Shown piece after piece: positions 53,901 to 58,351 of a DNA stretch of 64,000 nt (within the stretch, counting starts at the first letter, position 1; every line of letters begins with the position of its first letter). The translations under genes were made by a program, and so were the position numbers. Below the pieces are notes generated by a model. That model was not told the origin of the DNA. It did no database searches and saw nothing but the letters and a program-made list of their open reading frames with translations. The DNA comes from a virus, in IMG/VR virus record IMGVR_UViG_3300032288_002935, positions 1-64,000 of that record; one strand, written 5' to 3'.

Positions 53901-54089
53901 GTGGATTTAATTGAATATACAACAGGTGAACCTGATACTTATGAAAAAGCAGCAGGTCCACTTACATGGCAGCAAAAATATGAAGATAAAAAGTATAATG
54001 TATTCTTTAAACTTTTAGGCATCAACGGTAAAGAAATATCACCTGCCTATGGTATTGAACAAGATTATAAAGGTATCAACAAGAAATAG
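47985..54089 (+). CDS. Giant virion protein 3 (2034 aa) with zinc-metalloprotease motif
   Basis: The third giant opens MFCVNTSHPQFKALLEQTEL, an opening I associate with crAss-like polymerase-region proteins. After acidic helices it carries VVFHEFCHPIIKSIAKENPE with HEFCH at 263-267, then FMEEIIVKSLDE as candidate third ligand, then IKQFLRKMLGKK. That order (HExxH, EE helix, basic FLRKML helix) matches the zincin segment of the 3910-residue protein. Residues 400-1300 are long coiled coils. A moderately hydrophobic stretch, VGILATVVGMAVKIALDAFI (about 1848-1867), lies near the C-terminus. Likely packaged and ejected; it could process its neighbours, which is inference. It ends 14 bases inside the convergent gene. 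Confidence 0.65.
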   Translation: MFCVNTSHPQFKALLEQTELHPDLLKAEVSIWMDQNNSDSFPTVEELQLAKIAEQERTIDPLAEWLDEFDSFEPVYENIPEEGLIDNFYSDIAEWEHPTDKDQTSVLDDFTLFNLMNNPSVPISKENKAKLKLLSKVVGEKEAYRDYFEQNEVVRPGSVVLDKLDERYTELPENVFEETTEEDALLEQDLIKDIENIVKAENSKIALDKIQKLSNQLGIEAEIISSEDLEKDFGITQTGVKAFFKNGKVYLVDGLFDENVVFHEFCHPIIKSIAKENPELFLSLYEEVLKTPEGQELFKLISTKSTDYAVNSPEFMEEIIVKSLDEKNRIKKSTIQNILFHIKQFLRKMLGKKINISKLDANTPLIDLLNMINEGGEFILDKDFLNASDAIMFDREYQDAVDIIAKDSAVATQLIINDYYNMISTQLGNLLKDESIYKNLKEDLTTENFDGELQVLRKMLDALTTSDKTKMANLPLSTVEKQDFELFQDRLNAFVNTLVQGGKVVEKFDKKINDLINNGVETNDDFDALFALETYVNDWNKFITALKQSKTIIQSKTGSTPEVMLPVSYLDINNPIGLKIASLGSQINLVSEKINNLKIKSTTDLLYKNLEKRYEGISNTYLKGMQAAQDAGDLAQYDIMHEDYYGLTLEEMNEMNFLKTQPSSVERDNRLNFLNDKYLGGREAKRDAIEATLKNQLQDSTWMNGMFESYMNNQDKIVGNFADYVNSFLQDVAGNVNAIEADFLEGLRPLLKEAGFNNSIFGEAKLGKAIQHTNVTYQNDKDGNVVEFEEYAFISNFTGHEYEKAKLEQLVRRAKEKWQSTADDADFTAYMQTEFDLEDFLIDYMHQANIPEYYKPAMVFRTPVGMEAKKMRDDIFEEMRLQRANFDKDPTSLAPADSIKKLWFEYQQLQSRYDLNGDLKTNSYVDANGNTVITNDLAIAEVFQEYAEKTKDFHEYEEIPNLFDDQLEAFENYLINVENLTKGSVAYEQKRNDWIKFNTSVEVEEAYFDNRKALIEERQRILENMTRVNNTIADPADLYEKIYAILRKTKDDTGDFDGNLLTKNEQSTITDLHDQILEIEEQLYTVPTMGLTKEEYRRFNELRDYYDYYNKHRNITTEQEYNNLEAMMRVGLFKFKITPAQFNRLQELNKELRSSVRSESTDAYINTFLELIKKNDEAFEILNKAVYDLDGTTLEDDDPLLHEHLSKILEDVNLLNVISKKNKDFEEWFDRNHYMTTIPYRDEDGNVDGEIEIYRKSAAWQFTKPSDPNMYKKKPMYSKTTGGLIGFLEVDGVFRVPNINFKKRVVKPEYQTPLIERDYIDASGNLVLATVDNRGRFLPRENAKDTKFIDANYKQMFATNRKLFNLMLYIKNQYLDNQKGLDAPQKKYLSYPSFRRGRLEGFSTGKAFMKRTIENITSIFGSRVDDFEEGLRMSGTDNQDAYNTLTRPISGNYKLDKDFVSLNIIKSMGLQLYSIEHFKALAKTNSFANMLKSSLEQFGLSPAVNSYKNKLKTLLRFTEKGDTVRSNRLKQVTSIIDKNFKGRQLVAVNSKAVRFANLFISRSSALASFSAFALNITSSTKNFFGGSIMMLIKAASDPKIFNVANLTAAQIPALKAMKKIISSSFSNKQKPVELQLVYIMDAVPGLYERRVGGAGSRTLSKSFKSGEMLTADRRTLQDSTALLQFFAILLKNKFELNGKKTPLHKAVELVNGRIQTKAGTPKEFSISYDAEGKIVLGSEIKRMMNIHQGMLIKTIGQANNFSRPELFRYTLGRFAMHMMTFITGMSPDKYQMTFSKKGFKNLLKGRVNKRVNMYTQREEIGTFIAALESVKILLQSRSFKRLPYVNQVGILATVVGMAVKIALDAFIRKGITFNTDDDDKGLSFSYDPEDKHIFSKLNTTTGVPKLPFVSPGYTTAGNVRFDASDYWKLQGLRLALGVQQEVETFDPLNLSNTLIDLASLKSPLQEGGLLKFVDLIEYTTGEPDTYEKAAGPLTWQQKYEDKKYNVFFKLLGINGKEISPAYGIEQDYKGINKK

Positions 54090-54636
54090 TTTCTACTGGT
54101 ACTTCATAATCTTGAGTTAATTCTAAATATACTTTTTCACTTACACTGAGTATCTCATTTTCAAAATCTGGAGGTGAGATTAACTCAGTGTTTTTGATTT
54201 CTTCTTCAGGATGTTGTAGTAATTCAGCAACTTCCTTGTAGTAATATTCAGGATTGATTCCAACCATTGCTTTTTCATCACTGCTTTTATGAATAAGAAT
54301 CTTAGCAATTTTGGAAAGTTTGGAGTATTCTCCATTATAAATGCGCATGTAATCTTTTTCAATTGGACTCAAATCAAAAATGATTATATCAAATTCTCCA
54401 TCTGTAACAAAGAAATCATAGAACTTATTCTTTTGAATTTCTGCTAACAGTTTAGGATAGTCTTTATCTTTGTTGTAATACAACATGATAAATGCGCAAT
54501 CATTGCATAATTTTAAACCTTTAATACCAAGATAACAACCAATACTTTCTGGTCCTTTTGGTAAGTTTAACAGGGGTAATACAAAAAGTTTACTCTTTTG
54601 AGCATACTCTTTCATAGCTTCTAATCTTAATTTCAT
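54076..54636 (-). CDS. Last gene of the early operon, unknown (186 aa)
   Basis: The 186-residue protein begins MKLRLEAMKEYAQKSKLF and has alternating strands and helices: FVLPLLNLPKGPESIGCYLG, CAFIMLYYNKDKDYPKLLAE, FFVTDGEFDIIIFDLSP. The second half is acidic and helical. The pattern hints at an alpha/beta domain, but I recognise no family or active site. It is the terminal gene of the minus-strand run; its stop codon lies inside the 3' end of the oppositely directed giant gene, with no hairpin between them. It starts 2 bases after the MazG-like gene, so the two are likely co-translated. Confidence 0.6.
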   Translation of the reverse strand: MKLRLEAMKEYAQKSKLFVLPLLNLPKGPESIGCYLGIKGLKLCNDCAFIMLYYNKDKDYPKLLAEIQKNKFYDFFVTDGEFDIIIFDLSPIEKDYMRIYNGEYSKLSKIAKILIHKSSDEKAMVGINPEYYYKEVAELLQHPEEEIKNTELISPPDFENEILSVSEKVYLELTQDYEVPVETISC

Positions 54637-54638
54637 AA

Positions 54639-55022
54639 TTACAATTTTAATATGTCTTTTAATTCAACTTTTTTAAATCCTTCAGGCTTAATAATTTTAC
54701 CATCTTCTCTGATGACAGCTTCGCCATCTGGACCTAACTTTGACATATTATTTTGATGAACTAAATCAAATGCTCTTTCAATATGATTTTGTAAACCGTG
54801 TTTGCAGATTGTTCCAAAAATAATGTAAAGTTGATCTGCTAATGCATCAAGAACTTCTACTAAATCTTCTTCACCAGCTGCGACAATATATTCATCCAGT
54901 TCTTCTTTACCAAGATTATATCTTAATAATGATTCTTTTTTACTTAACAAAGTCGGTCTTTCATTTTGAGTCTGTTTGAATTTGGTGTGAAAAAATTCCA
55001 CCATTTTAATTTGCTTTTGCAT
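54639..55022 (-). CDS. MazG/HisE-like nucleotide pyrophosphohydrolase
   Basis: The 127-residue protein has the all-alpha NTP pyrophosphohydrolase layout: MVEFFHTKFKQTQNERP, then RYNLGKEELDEYIVAAGEED with an ExxE pair, then LVEVLDALADQLYIIFGTIC with an ExxD pair. Those acidic residues bind magnesium in MazG and HisE-type enzymes, which hydrolyse nucleoside triphosphates to monophosphates. In phages such enzymes may clean nucleotide pools or lower alarmones. The C-terminal part, DLVHQNNMSKLGPDGEAVIR, is typical of phage phosphoribosyl-ATP pyrophosphohydrolase-like proteins. The chosen ATG follows an A-rich leader, TTAAAAAAAAACATAT; an internal ATG at 55004 is possible. Confidence 0.8.
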   Translation of the reverse strand: MQKQIKMVEFFHTKFKQTQNERPTLLSKKESLLRYNLGKEELDEYIVAAGEEDLVEVLDALADQLYIIFGTICKHGLQNHIERAFDLVHQNNMSKLGPDGEAVIREDGKIIKPEGFKKVELKDILKL

Positions 55023-55045
55023 ATATGTTTTTTTTTAAGTTACAA

Positions 55046-55270
55046 TTATAAACCTGCTTTGCTATAAAAATATTTAGCAACTTCAGGTATATGTTTTTTA
55101 TAATAAGGTTGATTCTCTTTGCACCATTCTTTAATATCTTTTTTACATATAAAAGGTTTAGTCCAACCATTTCCGCGCATTATGGTATCAAATGTTGGCT
55201 GAAGACTTTGTATAAAATCTTTTACAGTCCATCCTTCCCATATATGTTTGTTGTAATCTATTTTACCCAT
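55046..55270 (-). CDS. Small conserved-type phage protein (74 aa)
   Basis: The frame extends 10 codons further up, but the ATG at 55270 overlaps the stop of the previous gene in the usual tight way (ATGGGTAA), so I prefer it. The product begins MGKIDYNKHIWEGWTVKDFI and contains WTKPFICKKDIKEWCKENQP and YYKKHIPEVAKYFYSK. It is basic, Trp-rich and mostly helical. Proteins with this KHIWEGWTVKDFI opening look familiar from Bacteroidetes phages, but I cannot assign a role. It lies in a run of small early genes, a typical site for host-takeover or counter-defence proteins. Confidence 0.6.
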   Translation of the reverse strand: MGKIDYNKHIWEGWTVKDFIQSLQPTFDTIMRGNGWTKPFICKKDIKEWCKENQPYYKKHIPEVAKYFYSKAGL

Positions 55271-55532
55271 AAGCTTTAATAAATCTGTTATATGCACCAA
55301 CTATGTATCTGCTGGCCCATGTGTAATTCTTTTCTTCTAAAGCTGCTTCTAATGCAGTGTAGGCAAAGTAATTATTAGACACTAATGTATCATCACTTCT
55401 CCTGAACATAATAGTATTTGCATTGTTATCACCTTCTTTGTAGCAACTATAGAAATAAAAGTCCTCTGTGATTATTGATAATCTGAACAGAGAACCTTTA
55501 ATTGTTTTGGTTTTTGGAAGTTTTATAAGCAT
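55263..55532 (-). CDS. Small unknown early protein (89 aa)
   Basis: The 89-residue protein begins MLIKLPKTKTIKGSLFRLSI and continues with a beta-rich part, EDFYFYSCYKEGDNNANTIM. It ends in a helix with ALEAALEEKNYTWASRYIVG. Its stop overlaps the next gene's start by 8 bases, and its own start is one base from the upstream stop. No domain was recognised. It belongs to the tightly coupled small-gene run of the early operon. Confidence 0.55.
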   Translation of the reverse strand: MLIKLPKTKTIKGSLFRLSIITEDFYFYSCYKEGDNNANTIMFRRSDDTLVSNNYFAYTALEAALEEKNYTWASRYIVGAYNRFIKAYG

Positions 55533-55533
55533 C

Positions 55534-55752
55534 TTATATTTTTTTATAACCTTTACTTAATGCTACATCTGATATTGTCAAATGTATTTGTTCAACAATC
55601 CATTCATTTGTTAATGCGTCATCTAATACTTCTTGAGCATCTTCATTATCATGAACAACATAGGCATCTTTAACATCATTTACATGCCATAAGTTATCTA
55701 CAAAGTATCCAGCTTTACGCAAAACCTCTTTTGCTTTTTCAATTTCACTCAT
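55534..55752 (-). CDS. Small conserved-type protein (72 aa)
   Basis: The product begins MSEIEKAKEVLRKAGYFVDN and continues LWHVNDVKDAYVVHDNEDAQ, then a helix with VLDDALTNEWIVEQIHLTIS. The opening (helix, GYFVDNLWHV, acidic helix, NEWI) is a form I recognise from small proteins in many Bacteroidetes genomes and phages, without a known function. It overlaps the end of the upstream 55-residue gene by 8 bases. It is acidic and probably a compact alpha/beta fold. Confidence 0.6.
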   Translation of the reverse strand: MSEIEKAKEVLRKAGYFVDNLWHVNDVKDAYVVHDNEDAQEVLDDALTNEWIVEQIHLTISDVALSKGYKKI

Positions 55753-55912
55753 CTGCTTTTTCTTTTAGTTCTTCAGCACTAATTTTAAATTTTGATTGTT
55801 CATTGCTATCTGCATAATGAACTAAGTAGTAATCTTCATACTCTGATACTGAATCAATTACAACTTTTTGGTTATTAAAATAACCTTCTACAATTTTGAT
55901 TTCTTTTTTCAT
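55745..55912 (-). CDS. Very small unknown protein (55 aa)
   Basis: Reading the minus strand, an ATG at 55912 opens a frame of 55 codons (MKKEIKIVEGYFNNQKVVID...) ending at TGA 55747-55745. It fills what would otherwise be an unusual gap in a densely packed operon and overlaps the next start by 8 bases. The protein has a beta-hairpin look (KIVEGYFNNQKVVIDSVSEY, then DYYLVHYADSNEQSKF) and ends in a charged helix. Its size, a 6-base spacing from the upstream stop and an A-rich leader support it. No function known. Confidence 0.55.
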   Translation of the reverse strand: MKKEIKIVEGYFNNQKVVIDSVSEYEDYYLVHYADSNEQSKFKISAEELKEKADE

Positions 55913-55918
55913 AATTTT

Positions 55919-56242
55919 TTACCTTGAAGTTAAGCAATTTTGACAAAAGTTGTCCATTGTTTCATCATATTTATGACCACATTTTGGACAATTTTCTTGT
56001 ATTCTTTCTGATATTAATTCAACATCTGATGGATCATATTCAGTATCATCATCTTCATCATGTTCAGAAATAAAACCTGGTATATAACCACATCTGTCTA
56101 AAAGAGATTGAGGTGTTTCTTTGATTAAGCCGGTTGAATATAATTCAGAAATCATATTCTTTCCAAAACTTTCAATGTCTTCATGATCAGAAAAATACCA
56201 ATCTAAAAATCTTGATTCTTTTACTCTAACTTTTTTAGCCAT
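55919..56242 (-). CDS. Small protein with C-terminal zinc ribbon
   Basis: The 107-residue protein has a basic N-terminus (MAKKVRVKESRFLDWYFSDH), an acidic middle (EHDEDDDTEYDPSDVE) and a C-terminal CPKCGHKYDETMDNFCQNC. The two CxxC pairs there, 12 residues apart, fit a short zinc ribbon. Such ribbons often bind nucleic acid or protein partners. Its start overlaps the end of the upstream gene by 8 bases. A regulatory role in the early operon is possible but not shown by the sequence. Confidence 0.6.
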   Translation of the reverse strand: MAKKVRVKESRFLDWYFSDHEDIESFGKNMISELYSTGLIKETPQSLLDRCGYIPGFISEHDEDDDTEYDPSDVELISERIQENCPKCGHKYDETMDNFCQNCLTSR

Positions 56243-56549
56243 TTTTTTCTTTATTTAAATATGTATATTTAGATATAAATTTAGACCAAGTTGAACCTAA
56301 AGTTGATCTTATAGTTTTATAAGTTTCTACATGATTTCTTACAAATTTTTTTTGTTGTGCTTTTGCTTCAATCCGAAACCCAACTTCTTTATATTCAGCT
56401 TTTTCTACATTTGGATAAACCAAATTCATTTCTCCACTTTCTTCAAGATGTCTGTGTATATCTTTTTTCCATTTATCACCAGCAATCTCTAATTCAAAAA
56501 TGTATTCTTTTTCATATACAATAGTATATTTTATTTCTATTTTACTCAT
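56235..56549 (-). CDS. Small unknown early protein (104 aa)
   Basis: The 104-residue protein begins MSKIEIKYTIVYEKEYIFEL and looks beta-rich for the first 60 residues, with YKEVGFRIEAKAQQKKFVRN, then a basic helical end (RSTLGSTWSKFISKYTYLNK). It overlaps both neighbours by 4-8 bases. No domain was recognised. The strong Lys and Tyr content matches the neighbouring early proteins. Confidence 0.55.
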   Translation of the reverse strand: MSKIEIKYTIVYEKEYIFELEIAGDKWKKDIHRHLEESGEMNLVYPNVEKAEYKEVGFRIEAKAQQKKFVRNHVETYKTIRSTLGSTWSKFISKYTYLNKEKNG

Positions 56550-56755
56550 TCTGATAATTTGTTTATTTTGTACAACACTTCTTTTAAATCTTGAGCTGCT
56601 CTTTTAATTGCTGCTCTTTCTTTTACTCTATATGGCTCACAATCTCCAATCATTGCCGCAGCAATTCTATTTTTATAATCTAAAAACTTTGACTGGAACC
56701 TTTCTAATTCAGGTTCCAGTTCTCTAATTACATCCAAGTCTTTTTTAAACTTCAT
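56546..56755 (-). CDS. Small helical protein (69 aa)
   Basis: The frame is open to 56782, but the ATG at 56755 gives MKFKKDLDVIRELEPELERF and overlaps the end of the upstream gene by 11 bases, as is usual here. The 69 residues form a likely helical hairpin (ELEPELERFQSKFLDYKNRI, then RAAIKRAAQDLKEVLYKINK). A coiled-coil or protein-binding role is possible. No family recognised. Confidence 0.5.
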   Translation of the reverse strand: MKFKKDLDVIRELEPELERFQSKFLDYKNRIAAAMIGDCEPYRVKERAAIKRAAQDLKEVLYKINKLSE

Positions 56756-56918
56756 TTTTATTTTTTTGTAAATCATGTACACATAATCTTGCTAGATATT
56801 GTGAGCATTTGTATTTAATTTGAATACGCTTTTCTAAAGCTTTAGGAACAAGTGTAGAATAGTCTATGCTAGATTCTATTACAGCTTGAACAATTACTCT
56901 CCGTTTAGTTGAAATCAT
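56745..56918 (-). CDS. Very small unknown protein (57 aa)
   Basis: An ATG at 56918 on the minus strand opens a 57-codon frame (MISTKRRVIVQAVIESSIDY...) ending TAA at 56747-56745. It lies 10 bases after the radical SAM gene stop and overlaps the start of the next gene, matching the packing of the operon. The product is basic, with YKCSQYLARLCVHDLQKNKN at its end. No domain; supported mainly by context. Confidence 0.45.
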   Translation of the reverse strand: MISTKRRVIVQAVIESSIDYSTLVPKALEKRIQIKYKCSQYLARLCVHDLQKNKNEV

Positions 56919-56928
56919 GCAGTTAAGA

Positions 56929-57801
56929 TTAAAAACAGTATCTAATAGTATTCCAGGGTATTATTTCATTATGCAATGCAGCAAACTGTTCAATGTATTC
57001 TTTTTTAATCTGGTGCTTGTATCTAATATTATTGCCTCCAAACTGAGATACTTTTGCTTCTTGAATTTTTGGATTCCATAATAAGACTTCTCCTGGTAGA
57101 TTATTGTCTACATTGTATTTGTGTTTATCTGCATTGTGTGTAAGAAAAATCACTTCAGATTTTACACCTTCTTTCCATCCAAAATGATATTTTGCTGCTT
57201 GTATATGCTTAAATAATTCTCTATAATCATCTAACCAATTCATACCTACTATAACAGGACTAAAATTTAAGTGCACATCATAACCTGCATCTTGAAACTT
57301 TTTAACAGCATATATTCTATCTTTTATTGGACTTGTGTTAGGTTCAAGAATTTGTCTATACTCTTCCGGCATAAGGCTAAATCTTATTCTTACTTTACCT
57401 TGAGGGTTAAACTTTAATAAGTCTTCATTAAAATACTTAGTAGCAAATGAACCCATTGCTCTTGGATGCATAGCAAAGAAATCAAATATTCTTTGCCACT
57501 CATGGTATTTAGCATGTAGTGCAAAATCTTCATTGCACGAAATATCATATGTGATATATTCTTCATGGGTTTGATTAGGTTTTACTACATCTGCAAACCA
57601 TACATGACTGTTTATTGCTGTAAGAATATCTCTAAAATTTGTTGCAATAGATAAACCTGTAGGTTTATTTCTTTTCATATAGCAGTATGTACAATTGTAC
57701 AAACAACCGTGACCAAAGGAAGGAGTAATAAAATCCGTACTCCTTCCACTTGGTAATATACGCATACTTTTTCTATAAGTGTTTGTAATTAATTTATTCA
57801 T
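56929..57801 (-). CDS. Radical SAM protein, spore photoproduct lyase (SplB)-like
   Basis: The 290-residue protein carries FGHGCLYNCTYCYMKRNKP, with cysteines at 33, 37 and 40 in the CxxxCxxC pattern that holds the radical SAM iron-sulphur cluster. The sequence around it (RILPSGRSTDFITPSFGHGC) and the later VRIRFSLMPEEYRQILEPNT and VHLNFSPVIVGMNWLDDYRE match spore photoproduct lyase and related DNA-repair radical SAM enzymes. That family reverses UV thymine damage without light. The usual start is the ATG at 57801; a TTG two codons upstream is less likely. It overlaps the upstream gene by 8 bases. Repair of phage DNA is likely, but another base-modifying role cannot be excluded. Confidence 0.8.
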   Translation of the reverse strand: MNKLITNTYRKSMRILPSGRSTDFITPSFGHGCLYNCTYCYMKRNKPTGLSIATNFRDILTAINSHVWFADVVKPNQTHEEYITYDISCNEDFALHAKYHEWQRIFDFFAMHPRAMGSFATKYFNEDLLKFNPQGKVRIRFSLMPEEYRQILEPNTSPIKDRIYAVKKFQDAGYDVHLNFSPVIVGMNWLDDYRELFKHIQAAKYHFGWKEGVKSEVIFLTHNADKHKYNVDNNLPGEVLLWNPKIQEAKVSQFGGNNIRYKHQIKKEYIEQFAALHNEIIPWNTIRYCF

Positions 57802-58069
57802 TGTCAATTAACCATTGTGCTAATTTGTGTCTTATTTCACTTGGACCTATGTATTCAAACACATCTTCAGGTTTTATAAGATGAGTACATAAAATTTTAG
57901 TAATGTCATTAACTTGACCTAAATATTTAATGATTTCATTTAATGGTATTTCATCTAACATATCACAAATCTGAGATGGATTCATGTGTAACCTTAAATC
58001 TATCTCTTTATTTGCACGCGGTTCAATATTTGCAGAACTGGCAACTACATCTATGATTATATCATTCAT
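57794..58069 (-). CDS. Small acidic helical protein (91 aa)
   Basis: The 91-residue protein begins MNDIIIDVVASSANIEPRAN and is largely helical and acidic (MNPSQICDMLDEIPLNEIIK, then FEYIGPSEIRHKLAQWLIDN). It ends 8 bases inside the radical SAM gene and starts 5 bases after the preceding gene. No known domain. It could bind the neighbouring repair or helicase proteins, but this is only a guess from position. Confidence 0.5.
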   Translation of the reverse strand: MNDIIIDVVASSANIEPRANKEIDLRLHMNPSQICDMLDEIPLNEIIKYLGQVNDITKILCTHLIKPEDVFEYIGPSEIRHKLAQWLIDNE

Positions 58070-58074
58070 ATTAT

Positions 58075-58350
58075 TTAATATTCATCAAGATTTTCACTGT
58101 TGTGATAAATAATATCACCATCTGAATTATAAAGTTCTTGTGTTGCACTTCCACCATTTTCATTTGGAAGCATAGGTTCTTCATATGCTTGATCAGGACC
58201 ATCCTGAACAAAATAAACTCCTTCAATATTTATTAAATCATATACTTCATCAGAGTCTGATTCTTTAAGTCTTTTGATAACTTCATCTACTTTATCATCT
58301 GGAATATACATTCTTGTCCAGGTTGTTACTTTGTAATCTAAATGTGCCAT
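58075..58350 (-). CDS. Small acidic protein (91 aa), unknown
   Basis: The 91-residue protein begins MAHLDYKVTTWTRMYIPDDK and continues VDEVIKRLKESDSDEVYDLI, then a loop-rich acidic C-terminal half ending YHNSENLDEY. The first 50 residues read as strand-helix-strand. It starts one base after the helicase stop codon, so it is translated from the same message. No function recognised. Confidence 0.5.
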   Translation of the reverse strand: MAHLDYKVTTWTRMYIPDDKVDEVIKRLKESDSDEVYDLINIEGVYFVQDGPDQAYEEPMLPNENGGSATQELYNSDGDIIYHNSENLDEY

Positions 58351-58351
58351 T

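Noticed and set aside
57802-57807. TTG start two codons before the radical SAM ATG
   Set aside because: The ATG at 57801 overlaps the upstream gene in the usual way, and nothing favours the rarer codon.
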